Below, piece by piece: positions 20,284-32,247 of a stretch of 64,000 nt of DNA (position 1 is its first letter; each line of letters opens with the position of its first letter). The stretch lies in assembly GCA_933228675.1 (NCBI GenBank), contig OW121741.1, positions 52,309,186-52,373,185 of the forward strand. The letters are read 5' to 3'. The DNA comes from Stomorhina lunata (lineage: Eukaryota > Arthropoda > Insecta > Diptera > Rhiniidae). Below the pieces are notes generated by a model. It did no database searches. It was not told the DNA's origin and was given only the letters and a program-made list of their open reading frames with translations. The position numbers and the translations under genes are program-made.

Positions 20284-23200
20284 AGTGTTCAGTAGTGTTC
20301 TGACGTCTGTCCTGTCTTTACGCGTTTTTGTTTTGCACGTCTTTTGTCTGTCCATATGTTCGCGTTTAGTGTCTAAAAAAAAATTAATAATAAATGAATA
20401 ACTAAGAAATCTGTGCAAAAATACAAAATAAATTAAATAGCTATAAATAAAATATAAAACAAAACAAAAATATTAAAATTAACAAACAGTGAACATAAAT
20501 AAAATAAAAACACCATAAATAACAAAAACTCTATAAAACCAGTTTTCAAGCTACAACAAACATAATAAACCAATTACAACAACAACCAAATTCTACAAAC
20601 TCTCCTACAACATCAACAATAACACCAACAATAATAAAATTTATTCACCACTCTTCAACCAAATTTTAATTAAATAGTGTTGGACTACGCACAAGTGGCC
20701 CGTTTTTTTTTTACATACAATGACCAGGCCAGGGCTTTTATGGCCCTTTTTAGCAATTGTCATTGTGTTCTCATTTCCATCTCTTTTACTATAGAAATAT
20801 CGATGAAATAATTGTTGTCAAAATATTTAATGGTGAAGGTATAACACTGACCATTGAATAGTACTACTGGCATCAATTAATATCGTTGATATTTTCTGTT
20901 GTAAGTGAATAATTGATTTGAATTTTAGTATATAGAAATGACAGATCGTTTTAACATAAACTTCTGCAACATACGCGGGCTTAGAGCGAATTTCTTCTCC
21001 GTTTACGCACACATTTGTCTCTATCGGCCGGATATTTTCGCCTTATGTGAAACCCAGGTATCTGAGGATGCTGATCCACAGGATTTTTATATACCTGGGT
21101 ATCACATTCTATCGCTTTTTAATTTCCATCGGGGCATTGCAATGTACATTCGCGATGAAGTTGCGCACCAGAGCCAGCAATCGTTCGGCACGTATGATAG
21201 CGAATTTAACTGCCTCTGGGTCAAGTTCAGAATCAGGGCGCACCTTTTGCACTTCGGGTTTCTTTACAGAAGCCCAAATGCGGATAGGGACAAAACGTTA
21301 TCTGGCTTCGATGCCCTCTCCGATTCAATTACGAAGATCCTTGAGAGTTGCGCGAACAGTGAAGTTGTTATTGCTGGTGATTTCAATGTTCACAACTCGT
21401 CCTGGCTTCGCCATTCTAGCCACACAACTCCTGAAGGCCAATATGTTGAGCTATTCGCCGCGCACAATCACCTGGCGCAACTGGTGAATGAACCAACGCA
21501 TATCTCATGTGTTGAAGGACACCAACAAAATACCCTTTTCCTTACTTCACACCCTGACAAGTATGAAGTAAAGGTTCTTGCGCCTCTTGGAAATTCGGAT
21601 CATTGTACAATTTCCGCCTCTTTTTCGTTCTCCGGACTTCGGAATGTTTCACAAACAGCCACGAAACGTTTAACTTATTTATACGAAAAATTTCGTTGGG
21701 CTGAGCTCAACGAATTTTTTAGGCATTTTAACTGGAAACTTTGTTTTCTTGAATATAATGTCAGTGCCTTGGCTGAAATGGTGTCTAATGTTATTAAGCT
21801 GGGAATGAAAATGTTCATCCCAGCGAAAAATATTTCGATTAAACTAAAGTTAAAAACCTGGTTTAATCAGACGTGCAAACATGCAGTCAGATCCCAAGAG
21901 GTAGCTTTCAGTAACTGGCGTAATAACCAAAATCCAGTTACTGATTTGCAGCGCAAGCAGGCAAGGCGTACGTGTGCCAAAGTATTAAGGCGTGAAAAGG
22001 CTCTGTACGAGCAACGCCTTCGTACTAAAATTCTTGCTGCTCCTCGGGGCAGCAAAAATTTCTGGTCATTCGTTAAAAGAGTCAAGAATAATGCTAGTTC
22101 TTAAATTTCTTCTCTTTTAAAGGATGGTCAGACATTCATAGACCCGGTTGATAAGGCTAACCTTTTAGCTGAACTATTTGCAAGCAATTATCGCTTGCCG
22201 GAAAGCACTCAACCTCTGCCCGAGCTCGAAAGAGTATCTGTAACTATGCCAAAGATATTCTTTCGCGCTCGTGCTGTAAAACGGGTTTTAGCGGATCTCA
22301 ATATAAACACTTGCGCGTCCATTAGCTAACCTTTTCAGCACCTTGTACCATGCCGGTACATTTCCTCGGTGCTGGAAGGTTGCTAATGTTACGCCAATCC
22401 CTAAAAAGGGTGAGGCTAACAACCCTGAAAATTACCGCCCAATTGCAATTTGTTCTGCACTCTCCAAAGTTTTGGAGAGTATGGTTAACCACCATCTTGT
22501 TAAATATCTAGAGTCTAACAACCTACTAAGCGACCGCCAGTATGGGTTCCGTAGGGGACCCTCTACGGGAGACCTGCTAGCCTTCCTATCGGAAAAATGG
22601 TGTCAATCAATACACCGTTTTGGCGAAAGATATTTCCAAGGCGTTTGATAGAGTGTGACACGGAGCACTTCTATCAAAGCTTATTGCCTTTGGTGTCGGT
22701 AATAACTTCTCTCGGTTTATATCGAGTTTCCTCAGAGATCGCACTATACGAGTTGTTATAGATGGGTTCTCCTCAAACGAGTTCAAGATTAATTCAGGGG
22801 TACCGCAAGGTTCTGTTCTTTCTCCTACTCTATTTCTTATCTTTATAAATGACCTTCTTCGTCAAACTTCCAATCCTATATACTCTTCTGCAGATTATAG
22901 TAACATTTGCCATTCATATTCATTCAATCGTAGGCCAAGCCTCCTTGAGGTTGACTCTATGAGACAAAACATGAATGAATCATTAAACCGCGATTTAGAA
23001 ACAATTTCAGAATGGGGTCGTGCGAATAGAGTTAATTTTAATGCGCGGAAAACTGAATGTTGTATGCTTACGCATAAACGCACGGCAAACCATGTTACTT
23101 CATCTGTATTAATGGGTGGTGTACATATTGAGGAATCAGATGCTCTTGATGTTCTAGGCATGCGAATACAATGTGATGTTCGTTGGACAAAGCATATCTT

Positions 23201-23830
23201 TCAAGTGTCGAAAGAAGCATTCAAGTGCCTCGGTTTTCTAAAACGGTATAAAAGATACTTCACTTCTTCTGATCTCCTTACTATTTACACCACCTACATC
23301 CGACCGAAAATGGAATACAACTCTCATGTATGGGCCGGTGCTTCAAAGTCTATTTTGGAGCTTCTAGACCGAGTGCAAGAGAGGGCGAAAGTGCTCATCG
23401 CTGACAGTAGGGTATCCAACTCTATTGATTCACTGGAGCACCGTCGCAATGTGGGTTGTGTCTCACTGTTCTATCGTTACTACTTTGGAATGTGCTCTAA
23501 CGAAATCAGGGAACTCGTTCCCGAAACTCGAACTTTTTTACGCAACACACGTCATTCTGCTAGAGCACATTCCTTTGTGGTCGATTGGCCGGTAGACCGA
23601 ACAACACACTACAGAGAAAATTCGTTTTTTAGTCGTACAGTTCGTATGTGAAATTCGCTTCCCGCAGAAATTTTTCCTGCTAGTTTCAATATAGGTAAAT
23701 TCAAATCAAATGTCCACAAACACTACTCCATCTATCCTCCCTCCCATAACCTATTTTCCTAGTTCCAACACAATGCATCGCATAAGTAGGGGTCATCCCC
23801 TGAGTGCTGGTCCTAAATTAAAAAAAAAAA
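20284..23830 (+). mobile_element. LINE (CR1/Jockey-like) with 11-bp target duplication
   Basis: A 3.55-kb non-LTR retrotransposon ending in an A run and flanked by 'tactcataagt' on both sides. The 5' end 'agtgttcagtagtgttctga' may be the genuine element start. A 650-bp leader, A- and CAA-rich, precedes the single recognisable ORF. No ORF1 with zinc knuckles is seen. Confidence 0.75.
20938..23763 (+). pseudogene. LINE ORF2: endonuclease and reverse transcriptase, broken
   Basis: From the ATG at 20938 the frame encodes an apurinic-type endonuclease: 'NFCNIRGLRANF' at the start, 'CETQ' (about residue 38), 'VIAGDFNVHNSSW' (about 21370-21408) and 'GNSDHCTISA' (about 21590-21620). A stop at 22102-22104 breaks the linker. 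The RT region has lost some core sequence near 22320, then reads 'PENYRPIAICSALSKVLE', 'RQYGFRRGPSTGDLLAF', 'DISKAFDRV' and 'INSGVPQGSVLSPTLF'. A frameshift lies near 22600. TGA codons occur at 22656-22658 and 23649-23651 where Trp is usual in the family. The catalytic FADD box is degraded to 'SSADYS' (about 22890). The copy is dead. Confidence 0.85.
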
Positions 23831-24180
23831 TACTCATAAGTTAATAAAATACTCTTAAGTTAATAAAATACATACATAAAAATACATAAAGTGTTTTAAT
23901 TGTTTAGGGTTGTTTGCAAAAAGTATTCCTTCCACGTTGTTAAAGGGAAAACGTAACAATGTTTTAATAATATCGTTTGGATTATAATGTGAAACTACAT
24001 CTTACCTTTTGTTATTTAAATGACCCTCTGCCTCCAATTCCAAATAGAGAAGGCATATGCGGAATGATGAAATGTAATTTGAAGGTGTTAATTGGTTCCA
24101 TGTGGAGAAATCAAAATGAGATCTGAAATTGTATTAAAATTAAGTCTGTTTTATAATACAATTAACCTAAAATTGATAAT
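23831..24180. repeat. LTR-like segment, right part, and AT-rich flank
   Basis: Begins with the right target duplication and about three copies of 'aagttaataaaatactc' with variation. No gene is seen up to 24180. The position where the LTR ends is not clear. Confidence 0.4.
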
Positions 24181-24689
24181 TCTTATTTTACTTTTTTTTG
24201 GCATTAACCCTTTAACCACTAAGACCGCTATAGACGGCCATAAAAAATAATAGAATTATGAAAAAATTATATCGAGGCTTTATATTCAAAAAGAGCTATC
24301 TGCACTTTTGACCAAAATGGTTTTTTAATGGAAACAAGTTCTTTGGCTTATCTGTCACATGTCATATTAATAAAAAAAAGAAAAATAACTGAAACATTTT
24401 ATAAATTACTAGCTGATTTTACCCGGCGTTGAACGGGTTGGTAGTTAAAGTTTTTAACTTATTACTGTGTTAACACTTTCTTTAAAAATTAACAATTATG
24501 AAATATTTTTATTAATTTTTTAATTGAACCCTTTATTATTGTAATTTCCATATATATTTAATAGACTTTTGTGAATGGCAGTAATCTTCATTAATGTGTG
24601 CTTTAAACGTTTTCGAAAGCAAATGGGTCCATAAATATTAAACAACATACAGACAAACAGACGCGAAAATTTTTGTATATTTATAGATT
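24181..24689. repeat. Noncoding repeat remnant
   Basis: Contains 'ttaaccctttaaccactaag' and 'agctgattttacccggcgtt', then 'acagacaaacagacgcgaaa' before an A/T-rich end. Text of this kind is common at the ends of dispersed repeats in flies. I cannot name the family. Confidence 0.35.
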
Positions 24690-25015
24690 ATCGAAAAACT
24701 ATCAAACAATCGCCAAAGAATCATCAAACAGTCGTCAGTCAATCGTGAAACAACTATCGAACAATCATTAAAAGTCATTGAACAGTCGTCAGTCAATCAT
24801 CAAACAACAATCAATCGCTAAAAAATCATTAAACTACTGTTAGAAAATCGCTAGTTAATCATGAAACAATTATCAAACAATCATTAAAAATCTTCAGACA
24901 GTCATCAGTCAATCAATCATCAGACAACTGTCAAACAATCGTCAAACAACCATCAAATTATCATGAAAAATCTTCAAACAATCGTCAGTCAAACTATAAT
25001 CAAGCACCAATCATA
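24690..25015 (+). repeat. Minisatellite of 'aatcatcaaaca'-type words
   Basis: Short degenerate words (aatcatcaaac, aatcgtcagtc, aatcattaaaa) alternate in a longer unit of roughly 65 bp marked by 'cagtcgtcagtcaatc' near 24729, 24785 and, in altered form, 24900 and 24980. It has no coding meaning. Confidence 0.65.
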
Positions 25016-25039
25016 TTACCAATATTCGTGCATCCGTTT

Positions 25040-25510
25040 TCCTATTTTAGATAAATCAAAAAAAATCGTAAAAGTGGGCAAGGTAAATTTTTCTTAAAAA
25101 AAACATTTAGAAAGCAAAAATGTCTTCATTGGTCCAGCCGTTCTCAAGATATACAATTTTAAAGAAAATGGGAATTTTATCCCCATTTTTCAATTCCCAG
25201 GTCCATTTTCAAAAAAATCAAAAAGCGAAAAACTATCCTATAGTATGAAAATATCCACATTTAAAACTTTGATTAATTGGGTTAAATCGTTTTCATCTTA
25301 TCATCCACATTTTTCATTTTTAATATTTGACTTTTATGGGAGGGGTCACGCCCACTTACGTTTTTTAATTCATTTTTGAAGTTTAATACAATTTTCAAAA
25401 ACATGTACTGATTCTTAAATCTATATCTCGAAATATTACTTCCATTCTTCAGCAAACTTTTACCTTTTAATGAAATCTAAAAATTTTGCCTCAAGATAAA
25501 ATCAAAAAAA
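25040..25510 (+). repeat. Left inverted flank of Jockey copy 1
   Basis: The stretch 'tttttgaagtttaatacaat' to 'atctatatctcgaaatatta' (about 25365-25440) is a diverged inverse of about 30480-30560, and the part with 'aaaattttgcctcaagat' (about 25485) inverts near 30430-30450. The rest of 25040-25360 was not matched. Confidence 0.5.
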
Positions 25511-25829
25511 CAACATCACAGAGAAATCCGAACCATATAAATAAAGATTTTTCTCTCTTATTGTGAATAGACGTGTTTTTTTAAGCTCGCTTGAAAATAA
25601 TTTAAATTTCGTGTGAAGTTTAATAAAAACAATTGCATATTTACAGCGAATCAATTAAGTACAAGCGAATGGACGCTATTTAATTTAAAATAATATTAAT
25701 AATAGGCATCACTATTTTTTAAAAAAAGTTAATGCAAATATTAACAAAAAAATAATAATTGGATTATTGGTACAATAATAACAATAGAAATATTTAAAAA
25801 AAACATCACAGTGTGTGTGTATTTTATTT

Positions 25830-27593
25830 ATGAGTAACTCTTACTTGCAAATAAATGAGATGAGGCTCAGTACAAATGGAAAAAATGTTTACATTTCTCT
25901 GAGCCCTCCAACAATAAATACATATGATCTACAAAAAAATAAAAATTATTTATCACCAAGACAAACAACAATTGGGAGGTCTTCTCTGTCTAGTGAAAAT
26001 ATAAGTGCGCCAACTAATAACGAACAAAGCACAAAAGAAAATAACAAAAAAGAAATTATGGGTGATAAAAAAAGTAATGCTGTAACAAGCAGTAGTTTAA
26101 ATGATATTAACCCTGTTGGTACTAATAGTAAAGAAAAAAAGTCCTTTGATTTTGAATAGTGATTCTCCATCACAGTTAATAATAAAAAATACTGGTGCTA
26201 TACTAAAAAATAAAAATTCAGAAAGTAATGCAAAGATCTTAACAGGTATGGATCGTTATATTACTACTACTAAACGCAAGTCCAGCTCTAGGAACTTGAG
26301 ATTGGAACCAAATCCTAAACAACTGAGGCCTAATACGGTAAGTCAAAATCGTTTCTCCATTCTTGATAATCAGGAGACTGAACATGCTAACAAGCCACCT
26401 AAGGCCCAAAAGGAACCACCACCACTTTACCTGCGCGAGTGCACTACAAATCATTTAGTCAACAAATTATCCCATCTATTGGGTAAAGAAAATTTCTACG
26501 TAGTCTCTCTACGAAAAGGCAATGTCTCTGAAACTAAAATTCAGACATATACTGAAAAGCATTATAGAATTTTAGTCGAAAATCTTCTTGAGAAAAATAA
26601 TTATTATACTTACCAGCTAAAAAGCGCAAAAGGTTTAGTGGTCACTATAAAAGGAATTGACAGTTCAGTGCCAGTGGATGAAATAAAAGATGCCCTAAAT
26701 TCACTGGGGTACGAGGTGAAGTCAGTTCACAACATAATTAATAAGGTAAAAATTCCTCAACCAATGTTCAAGGTGGAAATTACCTACAATTGCTCTCAAC
26801 TAAAGAAAAAAGGTGATACTCACCCCATATACGAATTAAGATTTCTTCTTAATCGTAGGATAACTGTCGAGGAACCATTGAAAAGAAAAGGTCCTTCACA
26901 GTGTTTAAATTGCCAGGAATTTGGACATACCAAATATTTTTGCAAGTTGCCAACGGTATGTGTTAGATGTGGCGATATTCACAAGAGTCCTCATTCAATA
27001 ACAGAGGGTTCCTACAGAAAATGTAGCAATTGTGGATAAAATCACACCGCTAATTACCGCGGCTGCCCAGTCTATTTTCAACTTATAGAAAAGTCAAGGG
27101 TAAGAAGACATGTATATCATCCATACAAGGATTCCCACTACCCAAGTCTACCCAATACCAATATTTCCAGTGCTCAATATGGAAGTAATGCTAATAAAAT
27201 AGTTACTCAATTGCCGTATACAATGGTTTCTCGAAATAATAAGGGTTCAGTTATTCCCAAACAAATATTTATTCCGTTATTACCACTAAAGGGGGCTCAG
27301 CCCAAAAATCGAATGTAGAAGATAAAGCTCTATTATCTTCGTATGCACATGCATTAAAAGAGGGTTCCGCAATTCCCCATACATCTGTTGAGAGTAATAC
27401 TCCATTATTTTCATATGCCAACGCATTAAAACAGGGTTCTGCAATTCCCAATGTAAATACTCGAAGTTCTATTGAGAAATTAATCGAAACTATCAACAGT
27501 TTTATGACAAACATGCAAAGTATGTTTCAACAACTAATGCAAAATCAAAGCATGCTCATGCAGATTTTGTTAAGCAAAAAATATACTGTTTAA
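25830..27593 (+). pseudogene. Jockey copy 1 ORF1 (Gag-like, zinc knuckles)
   Basis: ATG at 25830 begins a low-complexity, N/S/K-rich N-terminus. A frameshift in the A-rich run near 26140-26160 moves to the frame of the conserved part. 'LKSAKGLVVTIKGIDSSVPV' (about 26620) is the start of the PRE_C2HC-type domain of Jockey Gag proteins, followed by CCHC knuckles 'CLNCQEFGHTKYFC' (about 26900-26945), 'CVRCGDIHKS' and 'CSNCG'. A stop at 27037-27039 splits the third knuckle from 'NHTANYRGCPVYF'. Further breaks lie in 27270-27330. ORF1 protein binds LINE RNA. Confidence 0.8.
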
Positions 27594-27595
27594 AA

Positions 27596-30146
27596 ATGTG
27601 TTTCTGGAATGCAAACGGCCTTAGCCAACATAAAAACGAACAATTTCTTTATTCACAGGAAATAGACGTCTAGTTAATATCACAAACACATTTTACACAG
27701 AAAAATTGTTTTAGAATTAATGACTACTACACCTATGATACAAAGCACCCAAGTGAACGTGCGTGTGGCGGTACTGCAATATTAATACACAAAGATATCA
27801 GGCATTTTCTAATGCCAGAAAATAAAACGGATTACATCCAGGCTATAACTGTAAATATAATTGAACATAAATTGGTAATATCATCAACATACTGTCCCCC
27901 AGGCATAATATAAATAGCAATCAATTTCTAAACTACTTTGCAACTTTAGGTCCACAATTCATAGCTGCAGGTGACTATAACGCCAAACACCCCTTTTGGC
28001 GGTCTAAACTTACAACATCAAGGGGAAGACAATTATTGCACACAATTATCTCATACAAACTAGATTCAATATCTAGCGGTCAGCCAACATATTGGCCGTT
28101 AGATATAAACAAAATTCCTGACATTATTGATTTTGCGGTTACAAAAGGACTAAAACGTAATTCTATAACTGTGATTCCTTCACTCGAACTTTCGTCAGAT
28201 CATTCTCCAACAATCTTAAACTTGTGGAATACTCCAGTTATTACTGAAAGGCAAAATTCTTGTTTTCTAAACAAAAAAACGAAATCGTTAAAATATAAAA
28301 TGTATGTGAGTTCTCATTTGTCACAGAATATTTTCCTTAAAAGTGGAAATGAAGTTGAATCTGCCATCAATATTTTTACAGATATATTAAATGATGGAGT
28401 TATAGTATCCACGCCAAAAAATTACTTAAATAGTGTTCATAATAAAAATAATAAAGGATGCTCTAGTGATGTCGAATCTCTCCTTAGAGAAAAAAGAAAA
28501 TTAAGACATCAGTGGCAGGAATCTCGTTCGGCCAGCCTCAAAATGCAACTCAATCAGTGTCAAAGAAAATTGCGTTTCGCATTGAAAAAACAAAAAGATT
28601 CAAACCTCGGGAACTATTTACATTCCTTAGGCCCTAATAAGGAAAATAACTACAGTTTATGGAAGGCTGTAAAAGGCATGCAATGCCCAATTGCATATGA
28701 ATCGCCAATTCGCCTGCAAAATGGCCAATGGGCTAAAAATACAACTGAAAAAGTTGAGGCATTTGCATCACTTAGAAGATGTCTTTACTCCAAGTATTAG
28801 AAGTTCCGTCACTGCTACACCCAATATTGATTAAATGGTTTCCAATCCATTAAGACTTCGTCTTTCTGCAGTGAAAACTGCAATTAAATGCCTTAAGCCA
28901 GGGAAATCTCCTGGAAATGATAAAATTACAACCATAATGATTGGTTTCTTACTAAATTCAGCTCTAAGATTCATTCTTATAATTTTTAATTTCATAATAC
29001 GTATAGGTTACTATCCAAAAATTTGGAAGTTATCCGAAATTATAATGATACCTAAGCCAGGAAAAGATGGGAGCCAGGTAGCATCTCATCGTCCTATAAG
29101 CTTATTATCAATTTTATCTAAACTGTTTGAAAAATTACTTTTGGAATATTTATTAAGCCACCTAAATACAAACGGTAGCATCCTTAACCACCAGTTTGGC
29201 TTTAGAAGAAATCATGGCTCCATTGAGCAAGTTCACCGCATTACGTCTCTTATACAAAAAAGTTTTGAGAGCAAGCAGTATTGCTCGGCATTATTTATAG
29301 ACATTTCCCAAGCTTTTGATAAAGTATGGCACACTGGTCTAATTCATAAAATTGTAACATTACTCACTGTTAATGTTCACAAATTGTTATATAACTACAT
29401 TACAAATAGATTCTTGCGAATCAAATCGAAAGACGTCTTCTCGTCACGTAAAAAGATCTGTTCTGGTGTACCACAGGGCAGTATATTAGGACCTCTCCTT
29501 TATCTACTGTATACTTCTGATATGCCAACAAGTTCGTTTACTCACACGTCTACATTTGCAGATGATACAGCCTTCATAATTGTTCACAAAGATCCTGTTA
29601 TAGCATCTGAATGTCTACAATCAAATATTTATGACTTAGAGAAATGGTTGAACAAATGGATAATTAAAGTGAAGCCCATAAAATGTGTTCACATTACATT
29701 TACGTTAAGAAGAGAAAATTGTTCACCAGTTAATATCAACAATGTCCATATCCCTGAAGAGACCTTGGTGTTAACCTAGATCGTCGTTTGACTTGGGCCC
29801 ATCATATAGAATCAAAAATCGTGCAAATTAAACTGAAGACTAAAAAAATGTATTGGTTAATAAGTCCACGGTCTTCCCTAGACCTAGAATACAAACTCCT
29901 CTTGTACAAGGCCGTTATAAAACCAATTTGGGTTTACGGCATCCAGTTGGTGCTCCTTGGTAAATCAGAAACAGCAACATTCATAAAGATTTAATGAGTC
30001 CTACAGTACGCGAAGAAATAAAGAACTACATTCTCAAGTATTCAACAAAACTGGCTGAACATCCTAATCCCCTTGCAAGGGCATTGCTAACACCAGGGGG
30101 TTACAGACGCTTAAGAAGGATGAGAGCGTTCGATCTGAATATTTAA
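27596..30146 (+). pseudogene. Jockey copy 1 ORF2 (endonuclease, reverse transcriptase)
   Basis: Starts at ATG 27596, three bases after the ORF1 stop. It begins 'MCFWNANGLSQHKNEQFLYS' and meets a stop at about 27674. Endonuclease residues remain visible: 'CGGTAILIH', 'AAGDYNAKHPFW' (about 27965) and 'SSDHSPTIL' (about 28194). The RT part runs mostly open from about 28835: 'GKSPGNDKIT', 'ASHRPISLLSILSKLFEKLL', 'QFGFRRNHGSIEQVHR', 'IDISQAFDKVWH', 'GVPQGSILGPLL' and an intact 'FADDTAF' (about 29557). It ends with 'RRLRRMRAFDLNI'. Breaks occur near 27915, 28770-28835, 29765 and 29950. The copy is inactive but retains the full domain order. Confidence 0.85.
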
Positions 30147-30289
30147 TATTTAAAAAATTCATATTTGTTATTGCACTGGCAATTATAAAATTTTATTATG
30201 TATAGGTTAAGATTTTAATACATATTGTAAATTTCTGAAAAAGAAAGATTCAATAAATAAAAAGACATTTAAAAAAAATGTAAACACTG

Positions 30290-30560
30290 CCCCTCCATCA
30301 ATCCATCAGTTAGCCCGCCCGTCATTGTAATTATATTTCATAATCAACAATAAAAATCTACATCAAAATTTTACGTTTTTTTAAAGCTTTGCTGTTTTGA
30401 GTAAGATGCGATTGTTTTTCGGATTTAATCTCAAGGCAAAACTTTTAGATCTAATTAAGAAAAAAAATTTGACAAAAGCAATATTTCGAAAAGTTCACGA
30501 GATATAGACTTATTTATCAGTACATATATAATTTTTTTTGTTTAAACTTCAAAAATTAAT
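30290..30560 (-). repeat. Right inverted flank of Jockey copy 1
   Basis: About 30430-30560 is the inverse of about 25365-25500 (for example 'gagatatagacttattt' against 'aaatctatatctcg'). See the left flank. Confidence 0.5.
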
Positions 30561-31210
30561 GCAAAAACCCTTAGACGGTGTAACAAATTATCAACTTTTG
30601 TAAAAACTTGGAAAGCGACCTAGCAAGGGTTATAGGTCTAGGTAAGGACATACAAAAACGATTTTGAATGATTTCGAAACACGTACAAAATTTTGTGATA
30701 TTCGCAAATGTGTTAAAAATAATATGCTTTTTTAAAGCGCAATCTGTTTTCTTTTACGAGCTATGGGTCGATAAGTTGACGAACCTCGTTAAAATCGGGT
30801 TTTTGTGGATAACTCTAAAATAAGGACGTATTTCTGAAATTTTCACGATTTGTCATGTACTCAATAAGGCCTACAACCCAATCTAGATCATTTTCCAAAT
30901 TTTGTTTAGTGTTTCAGAGTGTAATTCAAAACCCAGTTAGGGTATTCTTCTACAATCATAAGCTTTTAGATTTTGGGGTCTCAATTGGTTCAAGATTCTA
31001 GTGCTGCACTGTGTTATGAATTTAAAGATGAGGACGATCTTATAACGTTCGTTGTACAAAACTTGTAAGTGGAAACATTTGCAGATGCTAAAGACTGTTA
31101 TTTTGAGAATACCATGTTTTGTGATAATTAAAAACATATATAGAAAAAAAAATACCTTGAGTTCTATTAATATAATAATAAATCTTGTTTTGTTCAAAAT
31201 ACTTATCATT
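30561..31210. other. No recognised gene
   Basis: AT-rich sequence with short frames only. No repeat match within the window was noticed. Confidence 0.4.
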
Positions 31211-32247
31211 TAAAAAACAAGTAAGAGTGGTATATTCGGCTTTGCCGAATCTTGGATACCCTTCACCAATGGTGCTGCAAAAGTACTTAATGTAATTCCA
31301 AGCAAAATTTGGTTATACTAGTATTATATGCAAAGAATCTTTAAAATTAAGAGTCGGAAAAAGAAAAGCTTTTCGGTGGCGTCATCATCTAGAATAGTTA
31401 TGCACCCAAAGGTTAGGTTGGGCAGGTGGCTGGTCTAGGGAAGCTTCACTTGGGTTCTAAAGTGGTCCCTTTGTGAAAAATAATGATTACTAGACTACAA
31501 GTAGAGAATGCATATTTAAGCCAGCCAGTAGCTTCGAAATAAAATAGACACATATTTTACGAACATTTAATAAAGTTCGATAGACCAGATAAACCATGCA
31601 GAAAAGATGCTTCAAAATGTAGATGCCCTTACATTTGCAATAGCACATCGATTTGATGAAGTTTAAGTATTCTGGCATGCAATCCAAAAACACAGTGCCC
31701 AGTGAGGGTTGTGTGCTTTAATTCATACGAATTGTCCAACTATTAAAAGTTAATGATTAAATAGTTATGTAAAACTCTGAACTGATTTAGGTCAAAGCTT
31801 TAACAATGATAAGCCTTAAAATTATAGGGTATACACTCTTAGTTTTAGATACATACGTGAAATATATAGCTTTTGAATGGATGGATATCAGCTTTGTCGG
31901 AAAAGTTATTAAAGATTTACTTATTAATCTAAAGTTAGTTAATTAATTAAAATGAACACTTCATCAATAATATTTGGGATGTATTGTTCTTTCGACCTGT
32001 CCGATGGATGTTTGGAAAGTTTTGCTCTAGTTCCTTGTGCAATTTTAATGTGATTTAATTTATCAGCATTAAATCGATTCCCGGTCGGGGTTATATGGGA
32101 GATTTCACTAAATGTGAGTAGAGCTCGCCCATTTTCAATATCGAACTTTTCAAGAGATCAGAAATACTTTTGTCAAATGTTGTCCCTCTAGAAAGTTTAT
32201 TTTAGGCGCTATTGCCCTGAATATAAATATTGTACAACGTCTTTATA

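Larger units (their letters stand above)
25513..30278 (+). mobile_element. Jockey-type LINE, copy 1, decayed
   Basis: Two consecutive reading regions (gag-like ORF1 with zinc knuckles, then endonuclease-RT ORF2) end in a short 3' leader with 'caataaataaaaag' and an A8 run at 30271-30278. Both ORFs have several frameshifts and stops. The exact 5' end is uncertain, and I could not find a target duplication. It is related to the copy at 43810-47534 (same order, similar protein text), but clearly from another subfamily. Confidence 0.8.
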
